Positions 50,173 to 58,402 of a DNA stretch of 64,000 nucleotides are shown here, piece after piece. Under the pieces are notes generated by a model, which saw only the letters and a program-made list of their open reading frames with translations, had not been told where the DNA came from and did not search any database. Origin of the DNA: Saprospiraceae bacterium. GTDB taxonomy: Bacteria; Bacteroidota; Bacteroidia; Chitinophagales; Saprospiraceae. Location: contig JADJVK010000054.1 in the NCBI GenBank assembly GCA_016710625.1, forward strand, positions 1 through 64,000, given 5' to 3'. Made by a program: the position numbers and the translations under genes. Position 1 is the stretch's first letter. Every line of letters begins with the position of its first letter.

Positions 50173-52017
50173 TTACATTTTTACAAATTTACCAACTTGC
50201 ATTTTATTAGTTGTTATTAATTGTACTGAGTAAATTCCATTATTTAATGAATGAATATCAATAATCTTCGAGTTACCATTGTTAATTAGCTTTTCTTGAT
50301 AAATTAATTTTCCATTCAAATCATTTATTCTTAAAATTGATTGCTCATTTTCAATTGATTCATACTGGATATTCATTAAATTATTTGTAGGATTTGGAGA
50401 CACTGATAATGGTGTTTTTGAAAGTTCAATTTCTTTATTTCCAACCAATAACAAACTTGTATTGATCCCCAAATAAACAATATTATTATCCGTAACAGCA
50501 ATTTGTGTATTAATTACCGAAGCATCAGGGGCATAATCTTGTTGATAAACTAAGTGGATTTTATCATCTACATTTCTTGCAATACTTGGATAAACAGCTT
50601 CCATATATTTTAATAAATCGTTATCTACTAAATCTTTATTAATTACATCATATGGATTTGACCAAGTTTTACCACCATCTTTTGAACTTATAATATAAAT
50701 ATGTCTGTACATAGCATCTTGATCATCACTATAAAATCCATCTGCTACTGAAGTATAACACATAAATAGATTTCCTTGATTGTCGCTTCCACTTGTTGGA
50801 AAACTAGTCAAAGCATGCCCGAAATAGTTTGGAATTGTTCCATTTGTTGTGAAAATTCCATCACCATCCTCATCAATTAAATCAGCTATCAATTGAATAG
50901 AATCTTTTCCAAATGATTCGTTCCAGTAAGATATGCCAGAGACATTCGTAAAATATTCTGTACTGCTATTGGATAAATTTTCATCGATAACGAAAGCATT
51001 TCCAAAAAATGCATGCACTTTACCATTTTTATCTATGTGTACATTACCACAACCATCCGATGTGAAAATAGCTAATGGCTGTGTACCAATAGTATCATGT
51101 TTGCTTAAAATATCTTTTTGTTCATATCCTGAATCAGTTATATAATTATCTAATGGGAAATCTAATGCAATATATTTATTCCAAGTATTTCCATTATCAG
51201 TTGATTTTAAGATAGTTACATCGCCCCAAGAGTCAAAAACTCCAATAGCAACAGTATTTCCTCTTGCATCGATATTATATGTTTGTGCTCCAACTGTAAG
51301 CCAACTAGTATCTAAACCTGAAAGTACTTTTTCTGAGATATCCCAAGTGTTTCCACCATCCTGAGATCTAAAATAATGTAATTGCCTAGCAGTCGTTGGG
51401 TCATTATTTACTGCTATTACATGTAACGATTTCCCATCTGCTCCACCACTGGTAATTACGGGCCATACATAGCCTGAGTTACTAGGAAATTTGGAAATTG
51501 GTAAAAAACTTGAAGTCCAACTTGTTGCATTAGTTGTTCTTTTCATTAATCTAAGATTGTAGGGTGGGGAATTTGTGTTTTGATGTGTTATTGCAACATC
51601 AGTTCCATCTGAAAGTCCTGTGAATGAAGGAAACCCGCTGCGAATTCCGTCGCCTTCCACTCTTTGAAAATTGGACCAGGCACCTGAATTTTTTTTATTT
51701 GAACAGCCAGTTCCTCTATCAGGATATCCATTTTCATCATTTCCAGTCATCCAACCTGCAGAAATATTTCCATTTCCATAATTTACAACTCTATTTGGCA
51801 TTGAATTATAAGTTTGTAAATCATATTTTTGAATACACAATATTTCTTCCAATGATCTATTGTGATTTAATGGGACAGATGGTGCAAGATGTGCTGAACT
51901 TATTTGTTCATTAATTTTTGGTTTTTCAGCAATGTTTTGAGGTAAAATAAACCGCTTTTGAGCATAAGTCATTACACTTGATAGACCCAAAATGAATAGT
52001 AATTGTTTTTTTTTCAT
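50173..52017 (-). CDS. BNR/sialidase-like T9SS secreted protein
   Basis: 614 residues. A signal peptide (1-19, ending YAQ) is followed by a beta-propeller with Asp-box motifs: SQDGGNTWDISEKV, STDNGNTWNKYIAL and SSKDGGKTWSNPYDV. The C-terminus (about 535-614) is a type A T9SS sorting domain (LSVSPNPTNNLMNIQYE ... QVGKFVKM). It is exported and attached at or released from the surface. Asp-box propellers include sialidases and many non-enzymatic exported proteins; the sialidase catalytic Arg triad and FRIP motif are not evident, so enzymatic function is unproven. A TATATTTG -7 box lies at 52047-52054 on the same strand. Confidence 0.82.
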   Translation of the reverse strand: MKKKQLLFILGLSSVMTYAQKRFILPQNIAEKPKINEQISSAHLAPSVPLNHNRSLEEILCIQKYDLQTYNSMPNRVVNYGNGNISAGWMTGNDENGYPDRGTGCSNKKNSGAWSNFQRVEGDGIRSGFPSFTGLSDGTDVAITHQNTNSPPYNLRLMKRTTNATSWTSSFLPISKFPSNSGYVWPVITSGGADGKSLHVIAVNNDPTTARQLHYFRSQDGGNTWDISEKVLSGLDTSWLTVGAQTYNIDARGNTVAIGVFDSWGDVTILKSTDNGNTWNKYIALDFPLDNYITDSGYEQKDILSKHDTIGTQPLAIFTSDGCGNVHIDKNGKVHAFFGNAFVIDENLSNSSTEYFTNVSGISYWNESFGKDSIQLIADLIDEDGDGIFTTNGTIPNYFGHALTSFPTSGSDNQGNLFMCYTSVADGFYSDDQDAMYRHIYIISSKDGGKTWSNPYDVINKDLVDNDLLKYMEAVYPSIARNVDDKIHLVYQQDYAPDASVINTQIAVTDNNIVYLGINTSLLLVGNKEIELSKTPLSVSPNPTNNLMNIQYESIENEQSILRINDLNGKLIYQEKLINNGNSKIIDIHSLNNGIYSVQLITTNKMQVGKFVKM

Positions 52018-52046
52018 AATAAAAATAATTTGATTACATGAATAAT

Positions 52047-52054
52047 CAAATATA
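52047..52054 (-). promoter_or_regulatory. Bacteroidota -7 box TATATTTG (minus strand)
   Basis: Exact TAnnTTTG on the minus strand, 29 nt before the ATG at 52017. Confidence 0.5.
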
Positions 52055-52100
52055 ACAAATTATCATTATGAAATCAGAAATGGATTTAATATAATAGAAA

Positions 52101-53024
52101 TTATTTTATGGCTAACCAATTTTTCAATTCATCTGGAGTAAAGTATTTTGGCAGATTTACTCTGTTTTCTTGAATATAGATAGAATTTGAATGATTTTGG
52201 TTTGAATCTTTTATGATAAATGTTGGTTTATCGAAAGCACTCATTATCGAAAGAATGTCATTCTCAAAAGATATAACTGCTTTGGATTGTTCGATGATTG
52301 TATTAAAATATTTAATATCATAAAGTGAAGTAGCGTCTATTATATTTGGACCAGTTTCTTTTGCAATAAATGAAGTTGTTGTTTTATCTTGATCTGTATT
52401 CATCAGTAAAACTGGTGATTCAATATTTTCACAAATTTCTATAATTTGTTTTGTAGAAAATTCGGATGTAGCAATAAAGAAAATATAAAATCCTCCATGA
52501 TACATCATTGAATAAATGAATGGGTCAAATAAATCAATTAATTTTATTTTTTCTGCATTTTTAGTATTGAAAATCAGCCCTTTAGCATCATTTTTTACAG
52601 ATAATTTATTTAGAATAACATCAACAGGATGTTTATTTTCAGTTTTGTTTTTTGAGAAAATGTTATAAATGAAACTTTTTGGTTTGGAATGTTGATTTAT
52701 GACATTTCTAATATCCAAAGATTTGAAAAAGGCTCTAGTTGATTCAGAATCAATTAAATCAATAACAGTTTGAAATTGTTCAGCAATAAAATTATGTTGA
52801 ACTTCATGCAAATCTTTTTTTACTATAAAAGTGTTTTCAAAAGGAAGTGTATCTTCGATATATTTGTAATGGTCATTATTGATAAAGCAAAATATATTGT
52901 TATAATATGCTGACTTTAGATTTCTTATGATTATTGAAGCATTGAAACTTTGCTTCAAACTACCATGACAGATAATTGCAATTTTATCCTTCGTCTTTTT
53001 GAAAATGTTAAATATGGGTATCAT
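52101..53024 (-). CDS. Glycosyltransferase family 9-like protein
   Basis: 307 residues, no signal peptide. The layout resembles heptosyltransferases (GT9): an N-terminal Rossmann half with CHGSLKQSFNASIIIRNLKSAY, a VIDLIDSESTRAFFKSL step, a second half with IESPVLLMN, then TSLYDIKYFNTIIEQSKAVISFENDILSIM (normally the donor-binding 'D.G..H.A.A' region) and the AFDKPTFII strand. The usual catalytic Asp and the DSGxxH motif are replaced (FENDILSIMSAF), so it is a divergent, possibly inactive member. It overlaps the SCO gene upstream by 4 nt (ATGA), showing translational coupling. Confidence 0.5.
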   Translation of the reverse strand: MIPIFNIFKKTKDKIAIICHGSLKQSFNASIIIRNLKSAYYNNIFCFINNDHYKYIEDTLPFENTFIVKKDLHEVQHNFIAEQFQTVIDLIDSESTRAFFKSLDIRNVINQHSKPKSFIYNIFSKNKTENKHPVDVILNKLSVKNDAKGLIFNTKNAEKIKLIDLFDPFIYSMMYHGGFYIFFIATSEFSTKQIIEICENIESPVLLMNTDQDKTTTSFIAKETGPNIIDATSLYDIKYFNTIIEQSKAVISFENDILSIMSAFDKPTFIIKDSNQNHSNSIYIQENRVNLPKYFTPDELKNWLAIK

Positions 53025-53629
53025 TTTTCATTCAGTAATTGCTTAATATCAAGAATGAATTGATCAACAGATTCAGGATTTGTACCATCGCAAAATGATC
53101 GTATATGCCTATTTTTATCCACAAGAATCAATCTACCACTATGGTCAAAACCGCCTGGAGAATCTGGATTTTCTTTTGCCACACTAAAATAGTAATTTGC
53201 TATATCAAAAATATTCTCTTTTTCTCCAGTTACAAAATGCCATTTATTTGATTTGACATTTAGATTGTCAGCATATTTTTTTAATTTTGGAATAGTGTCA
53301 TGTTTTACATCTATTGAGTGAGCCAATTGTAATACTCGATCATCATTTTCAAATTCTTTATAAACTCTCAGCATTTGTCTGGTAACTTTTGGACAAATGG
53401 TTGGACAAGAAGTAAAGAAAAAATCGGCAACGTATATTTTATCTTTAAATGTCTGATTTGTAATAATTTGGCTATCTTGATCTATAAAAGAAAAATCTGG
53501 TATTTTCGGATAAATGGTATCTTTTCCATCAAAATCTCTATTACCAATAATGGGTAATTTTTCTGGTTTATTATTACAAGAAATAAGACCAAGAAATAGA
53601 ATAATTATTAAAAAACTAAGGTTTTTCAT
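53021..53629 (-). CDS. SCO1/SenC family copper chaperone, lipoprotein
   Basis: 202 residues. The lipoprotein signal has Cys18 (GLISC). The thioredoxin fold carries the copper site TSCPTICPK (Cys75, Cys79) and His163 in GGFDHSGRL. SCO proteins deliver copper to or reduce the CuA site of cytochrome oxidase subunit II, so this gene probably serves the oxidase at 14-19 kb, whose own SCO-like neighbour lacks these residues. It overlaps the upstream lipoprotein gene by 14 nt and the downstream GT9-like gene by 4 nt. Confidence 0.93.
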   Translation of the reverse strand: MKNLSFLIIILFLGLISCNNKPEKLPIIGNRDFDGKDTIYPKIPDFSFIDQDSQIITNQTFKDKIYVADFFFTSCPTICPKVTRQMLRVYKEFENDDRVLQLAHSIDVKHDTIPKLKKYADNLNVKSNKWHFVTGEKENIFDIANYYFSVAKENPDSPGGFDHSGRLILVDKNRHIRSFCDGTNPESVDQFILDIKQLLNEK

Positions 53630-54122
53630 TTTTATTTTTTGTAGTATCGGCTATAGCTGGTTTTGGATTGAAATTTTCCAAAGCATATTTTTTTACACAA
53701 AATGATCCCATTGCTAAACCTGCATTAATCTGATCAGAAATTGCTTGAATTTCGTATCTACTAGTTTTTAAATAATTTTTTTGTGAATTTTCATTTAAAC
53801 TATCAATATTGGTTTTGAAATCTCTCATCCACCGATACATGCCTTCTTCTCCTTTATTCATTTCACTCATAGCTTTCCTTAATTCCAATCCATCTTCTTT
53901 TGGTTGATCGCCGTTTGCTGGAAAACTTCTAAGGTAGCCACTTATTTTCCTTTGATATTGTTCTAATGTTGCCATCTTTTTCATAGCTTCATCATGTATA
54001 TGCATAGTTGAATCATACAATAATTGAACATCTTTCGATAATTTCAAATTATTTGAGGTACTTTTATCTTGCTTACAACTTATGGCAAAAATAAAACCAA
54101 TGATTATGATTAAATACTTCAT
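53616..54122 (-). CDS. Lipoprotein of unknown function, helical
   Basis: 168 residues. The lipobox has a Cys at about residue 16 (FAISC), so it is membrane-anchored. The body is largely helical (about 30-135), with HDEAMKKMATLEQYQRKI and an EMNKGEEGMYRWMRDF helix, and ends in a disordered Lys/Asn tail. I do not recognise a named domain. It is the first gene of a three-gene unit with the SCO chaperone, which suggests a role in copper or oxidase handling, but this is inference from position only. Confidence 0.7.
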   Translation of the reverse strand: MKYLIIIIGFIFAISCKQDKSTSNNLKLSKDVQLLYDSTMHIHDEAMKKMATLEQYQRKISGYLRSFPANGDQPKEDGLELRKAMSEMNKGEEGMYRWMRDFKTNIDSLNENSQKNYLKTSRYEIQAISDQINAGLAMGSFCVKKYALENFNPKPAIADTTKNKNEKP

Positions 54123-54173
54123 TTCTAATTAATTATAATTTTTTTTCTTAATATAATTTTAAAATATTTTGAA

Positions 54174-54205
54174 TAAAAAAACCACTTCCAAAATCGTAAG
54201 TGGTT
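54174..54205 (-). terminator. Terminator of tRNA-Val (minus strand)
   Basis: On the minus strand the stem AACCACTT / AAGTGGTT with a 10-nt loop is followed by a run of T, starting 9 nt after the tRNA end. Confidence 0.75.
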
Positions 54206-54213
54206 CTTTTCTG

Positions 54214-54288
54214 TCGAGGCGACTGGATTCGAACCAGTGACCTCCGCCCTGTCAAGGCGGCGCTCTAAACCAACTGAGCTACGCCCCG
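54214..54288 (-). tRNA. tRNA-Val (GAC)
   Basis: 75 nt on the minus strand with a full cloverleaf: acceptor CGGGGCG / CGCCTCG (one G-U pair), D-arm GCTC...GAGC, anticodon arm CCGCC-TTGACAG-GGCGG giving anticodon GAC, and T-arm ACTGG-TTCGAAT-CCAGT. No CCA is encoded. Confidence 0.95.
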
Positions 54289-54634
54289 ATTTTGTAATGC
54301 AAAATTACATTTTATTTTATATTTAAATCAAATTCGCAATTGTTTTTTATAGTCTCAATATGAAAAATTGAGATTTCTTGAATTTAATTATCATGATTTA
54401 TCTTATGGAAAACTACTTTTTTCAATTTGATAAATATCTATAAGTGATTTATAAATAATGAATTATACAGTTTTTTTAATTATTAAATAATAAAATATAT
54501 TGAAATTTTTTGTGTCAAATAAAAGACATGGCAGTATTTTATTTCTTTTTTTTTAAAAATATATAATAAATATTTTTAAAATTGCTAAACAATATAAATT
54601 ATCGTTTGTTTGGAAAAATAAACTATCGGAAAAA
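54289..54634. other. AT-rich intergenic region before the carotenoid operon
   Basis: About 346 nt of very AT-rich sequence between the divergent tRNA-Val and crtI. It should hold the promoters of both, but no exact TAnnTTTG with good spacing was found; the closest is ATCGTTTG at about 54601-54608. No gene or RNA is seen. Confidence 0.45.
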
Positions 54635-56113
54635 ATGTATAAAATTGCAATAATAGGTTCTGGTTTTTCAGGAATTAGTGCTGCTGCTTATTTATCAAAA
54701 ATGGGTTATGAAGTTCATGTTTTTGAAAAAAATGACCAATTAGGTGGAAGAGCAAGCATCATCATAACAGATAGCGGATATATTTTTGACAAAGGTCCTA
54801 GCTGGTATTGGATGCCTGATGTTTTCGAGCAATTTTTTACAGATTTTGGAGCAAATATTGCAGATTATTATGATTTAAAATTATTGAATCCAAGTTTTGA
54901 AATTTATTATGGTGAAAATGATAAATTATCTGTTCCAGAAAACTTTGAATCTTTGTGTGATTTATTTGAATCGATTGAAGTGGGCTCATCATTAAAATTA
55001 AAGAAATTCTTATCAGATGCAGCCTATAAATATAAAGTAGGTATGCAGGATTTGATATATAAACCTTGCGATTCGATTTTTGAATTTTGTAATTTGAAAA
55101 CTTTAAAAGGAATTTTTACCACTCAGATATTTACTTCATTTAGCAAAGAAGTAAGAAGTTATTTTAAAAATCCAAAACTTATAGCATTAATGGAGTTTCC
55201 AGTTTTGTTTTTGGGTGCAATGCCTCAAGAAACTCCTGCATTATACAGCCTAATGAATTATGCTGGATTAAAATTGGGTACTTGGTACCCGATGGGAGGA
55301 TTTTCAAAAGTTGTAGATGGTATGGTAGCAATCGCTAAAAAAAATGGGACTCATTTCCACACAAATTCAAGTATTTCAAAAATAAATTCGATAGGAGACC
55401 AAGTTAATTCAATAATTGTAAATGGAGAGGAACAAAAATTTGATATAGTAGTTGGGTCAGCTGATTATCACCATATTGAGGAGAAATTGTTGGATAAAGA
55501 GGTGAAAAATTATAATTCTGAATATTGGGAAACAAAAACTTTTGCTCCTTCTTGTCTTATATTTTATATAGGTGTAAATAAGAAAATTGAAAATTTGCAA
55601 CACCATACACTTTTTTTTGATGAAGACTTGTACCAACATTCTATTGAAATATATAAAAATCCAACTTGGCCTTCAAAACCACTATTTTATGTTTGTTGTC
55701 CTTCAGTAACCGATAATTCAGTAGCACCAGATGGGCATGAAAATTTATTTTTCTTAATGCCATTGGCTCCAAATGTAGTTGATAATGAACAAAATAGAGA
55801 AAAATATTTTGATGTAATGGTAAATAGATTTGAGAAGTTGGTTGGTACTACGATAAAAGAGAATATTGATTATAAACAAAGTTATTGTGTCAATGATTTT
55901 AAACAAGATTATAATTCATACAAAGGAAATGCCTATGGATTGGCAAATACATTGATGCAAACTGCCATCTTAAAACCTAAGTTAAGAAATAAAAAACTTA
56001 AAAATTTATTTTATGCTGGTCAATTGACCGTTCCAGGACCTGGAGTTCCACCTGCTCTAATTTCAGGTAAAATTGTTTCTAATTTAATTTCACAACAATT
56101 TAAAATGAATTAA
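54635..56113 (+). CDS. crtI: Phytoene desaturase (CrtI family)
   Basis: 492 residues. The N-terminal FAD-binding motif is GSGFSGISAAAYL with the downstream VFEKNDQLGGRA. GYIFDKGPSWYWMP follows, and the C-terminus carries the second FAD-contact segment FYAGQLTVPGPGVPPALISG. CrtI converts phytoene stepwise to lycopene at the membrane. It is the first gene of a four-gene operon; crtB starts directly at the next base. The product could stop at neurosporene or lycopene, which the sequence does not tell. Confidence 0.93.
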   Translation: MYKIAIIGSGFSGISAAAYLSKMGYEVHVFEKNDQLGGRASIIITDSGYIFDKGPSWYWMPDVFEQFFTDFGANIADYYDLKLLNPSFEIYYGENDKLSVPENFESLCDLFESIEVGSSLKLKKFLSDAAYKYKVGMQDLIYKPCDSIFEFCNLKTLKGIFTTQIFTSFSKEVRSYFKNPKLIALMEFPVLFLGAMPQETPALYSLMNYAGLKLGTWYPMGGFSKVVDGMVAIAKKNGTHFHTNSSISKINSIGDQVNSIIVNGEEQKFDIVVGSADYHHIEEKLLDKEVKNYNSEYWETKTFAPSCLIFYIGVNKKIENLQHHTLFFDEDLYQHSIEIYKNPTWPSKPLFYVCCPSVTDNSVAPDGHENLFFLMPLAPNVVDNEQNREKYFDVMVNRFEKLVGTTIKENIDYKQSYCVNDFKQDYNSYKGNAYGLANTLMQTAILKPKLRNKKLKNLFYAGQLTVPGPGVPPALISGKIVSNLISQQFKMN

Positions 56114-56950
56114 ATGAAAGCCTTATTCGATAGTGTATCCATGAAATGTAGTGTTTTAACTACTAAATCTTACTCAACTAGTTTTTCGTCAGGGATTAAA
56201 TTTTTACATTCAAGTATAGGAGAACCCATTTTTGCAATTTATGGTTTTGTTCGTTTTGCGGATGAAATAGTAGATAGTTTTGAAGGATATAATAAAGAAG
56301 TACTTTTAAATGATTTTGAAAAATCTACTTTTGAAGCAATTGAAAATGGTATATCTTTGAACCCAATATTAAATTCTTTTCAATATGTAGTAAATAAGTA
56401 TAATATTGATAAAGAATTGATTGATAGTTTTTTATATAGCATGAAAATGGACTTGGAACAACAATATTATACAGCTGATAAGTACAATAAGTATATTTAT
56501 GGTTCAGCAGAGGTTGTTGGATTGATGTGTCTTCATGTATTTACGAATGGGGATAAAAATTTGTATGATCAATTAGCACCATCTGCTAGAAAATTAGGAG
56601 CTGCTTTTCAAAAAGTGAATTTTCTTAGAGATATGAAAGCAGATTACAAACAATTGGGAAGAACTTATTTTCCAAACGTAAATTTCGATAATTTTTCAAA
56701 AGAAGAAAAATTCTTAATTGAAAAAGAAATTGAACATGATTTTAAAGAAGCACTAGTTGGGATAAAAAAATTACCAATAAAATGCAGAGCAGGTGTATAT
56801 TTAGCCTATAGATATTATCTCTCTTTATTCTTCAAAATTAAAAAAACTTGTTGTAAAACAATCATGAATAGAAGGATAAGAGTAACCAATGGCCAAAAAT
56901 TCATCGTAATGCTTGAAAGTGTAATTCATTCAAAATTAAATTTAATTTAG
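56114..56950 (+). CDS. crtB: Phytoene synthase
   Basis: 278 residues of the squalene/phytoene synthase fold. The two Asp-rich motifs are RFADEIVDSFEG (Asp50 and Asp54) and NFLRDMKADYKQLGRTYFP. It condenses two geranylgeranyl diphosphates to phytoene. It directly abuts crtI without a gap and ends 11 nt before crtZ. Confidence 0.94.
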   Translation: MKALFDSVSMKCSVLTTKSYSTSFSSGIKFLHSSIGEPIFAIYGFVRFADEIVDSFEGYNKEVLLNDFEKSTFEAIENGISLNPILNSFQYVVNKYNIDKELIDSFLYSMKMDLEQQYYTADKYNKYIYGSAEVVGLMCLHVFTNGDKNLYDQLAPSARKLGAAFQKVNFLRDMKADYKQLGRTYFPNVNFDNFSKEEKFLIEKEIEHDFKEALVGIKKLPIKCRAGVYLAYRYYLSLFFKIKKTCCKTIMNRRIRVTNGQKFIVMLESVIHSKLNLI

Positions 56951-56961
56951 AAATAGGTTTT

Positions 56962-57414
56962 ATGAATATAGTATATGTTTTAATTGCTTTTTTTGCAATG
57001 GAAGGTGTTGCTTGGGCAACTCATAAATACGTAATGCATGGTTTTCTTTGGTCATTGCATCGTGACCACCATAAAAAAGATACTTATGGATTTTTCGAGC
57101 ATAATGATTCTTTTTTTGTCATTTTTGCGATACCTGGCATTCTAGGATTATTATTTGGAATGCTAAATGATTATAACTTTTTATTTTGGATAGGATTAGG
57201 TATCACTATTTATGGTTTTACATACTTTTTTGTTCATGATTTATTTATTCATCAGAGATTTAAAATTATAAGAAATATTGATAATCAGTACTTTAGAGCA
57301 ATAAGAAGGGCACATAAAATTCATCATAAGCATTTAGGAAAAGAAGATGGAGAATGCTTTGGGATGTTAATTGTTCCCTTCAAATATTTTGAAGCTGCAA
57401 AAGAAAAACAATAA
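56962..57414 (+). CDS. crtZ: Beta-carotene hydroxylase
   Basis: 150 residues, an integral-membrane di-iron hydroxylase. The His clusters are all present: HKYVMHG (His21, His26), HRDHHKK (His33, His36, His37), HDLFIHQRF and HKIHHKH. It hydroxylates beta-carotene at C3 and C3' to zeaxanthin. Its stop overlaps the lycopene cyclase start in a TAATG junction. Confidence 0.94.
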   Translation: MNIVYVLIAFFAMEGVAWATHKYVMHGFLWSLHRDHHKKDTYGFFEHNDSFFVIFAIPGILGLLFGMLNDYNFLFWIGLGITIYGFTYFFVHDLFIHQRFKIIRNIDNQYFRAIRRAHKIHHKHLGKEDGECFGMLIVPFKYFEAAKEKQ

Positions 57415-58109
57415 TGAAATCATTATATTTACTAATTGATTTTTTCACTATTCTGGTTCCTTTCTTATTTTCATTTCACCCAAAATTGAAATTTTACAAA
57501 GAATGGAAGCCTTTTTTTGCAGCTAATCTGATTGTTTTATCGATATTTATTCCATGGGATATAGCTTTTACTCAAATGGGAGTCTGGGGTTTTAATCCAA
57601 CTTACTTATGTGGAATCTATATTTATAATTTGCCAATTGAAGAAATTTTATTTTTTATCTGTATCCCTTATTCATGTGTCTTTACTTACCACTGTTTAAA
57701 GATTTTTTTTAAATTTAATACAAATAAAAGTTTATTTGAAAATATTTCTATTTTTCTAATTGGACTACATGTTACCATTGGATTGCTAAATTATGATTTG
57801 TGGTACACCTCAGTCACTTATCTTTCAATAGCCTTTGTAATGTATTTTGTCTATTTTCACAAGAAATATACTTGGGCTGACAGTTTTCTGCTCATTTATA
57901 TGGTTTTATTAATTCCATTTTTTATTGTGAATGGCATTTTGACAGGAACTGGATTGGAAAGCCCAGTTGTATGGTATAACAATAGCGAAAATCTTGCAAT
58001 CAGGATTGGAACTATACCCATTGAAGATATATCTTATGGTTTTGAAATGGTTTTAATTAATGTAATTTTCTATGAAAAGTTCAAATTGAATTTGGTAAGA
58101 AATAAGTGA
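57414..58109 (+). CDS. Lycopene cyclase (CrtYcd-type membrane protein)
   Basis: 231 residues with about seven membrane helices. Two related halves are visible, each with the acidic motif of this cyclase class: NLPIEEILFFICIPYS near residue 75 and IPIEDISYGFEMVLINV near 205. This is the fused form of the small heterodimeric cyclases CrtYc and CrtYd. It cyclises lycopene to beta-carotene, completing a route phytoene, lycopene, beta-carotene, zeaxanthin in this operon. Its TGA stop (58107-58109) overlaps the 3' end of the tRNA-Arg gene on the other strand. Confidence 0.9.
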   Translation: MKSLYLLIDFFTILVPFLFSFHPKLKFYKEWKPFFAANLIVLSIFIPWDIAFTQMGVWGFNPTYLCGIYIYNLPIEEILFFICIPYSCVFTYHCLKIFFKFNTNKSLFENISIFLIGLHVTIGLLNYDLWYTSVTYLSIAFVMYFVYFHKKYTWADSFLLIYMVLLIPFFIVNGILTGTGLESPVVWYNNSENLAIRIGTIPIEDISYGFEMVLINVIFYEKFKLNLVRNK

Positions 58110-58180
58110 CTCCGGGAGGATTCGAACCCCCAACCCTCAGAGCCGAAATCTGATATTCTATCCAGTTGAACTACGGAGCC
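58107..58180 (-). tRNA. tRNA-Arg (TCG)
   Basis: 74 nt on the minus strand: acceptor GGCTCCG / CGGAGTC (one G-U pair), anticodon arm TCAGA-TTTCGGC-TCTGA giving anticodon TCG, and T-arm with GGGGG-TTCGAAT-CCTCC. No CCA is encoded. It reads CGA and perhaps other CGN codons. Confidence 0.93.
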
Positions 58181-58244
58181 TTGAGGTACAAAGGTACAAT
58201 TATTTTTATTTTTAAGCCAAATTGAATAATTTTTTTATTCAAAG

Positions 58245-58402
58245 TTATTTAATTTCAAAGATTGTCGCTGATTTTCCCTTCAAATTCAATGGGTTAACTA
58301 ACTGCTGTTCTTCTGAAGTAAAAATATCTTTTGCAATAACTTTGTTTTTCAAAATTTCAGAAAATCTTTTTGTGTCCAACATTTTTGACTGCTCATTTCT
58401 AT
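58245..58402 (-). pseudogene. Displaced C-terminal remnant of the alpha-amylase
   Basis: On the minus strand, beyond the amylase stop, another frame reads IIMVVLNRNEQSKMLDTKRF and continues to KGKSATIFEIK with a stop at 58245-58247. This is the usual last domain (C-terminal beta-sandwich) of SusA-type amylases. Between GTEIL in the main frame and this remnant, roughly 70-90 family residues are lacking. Confidence 0.7.
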
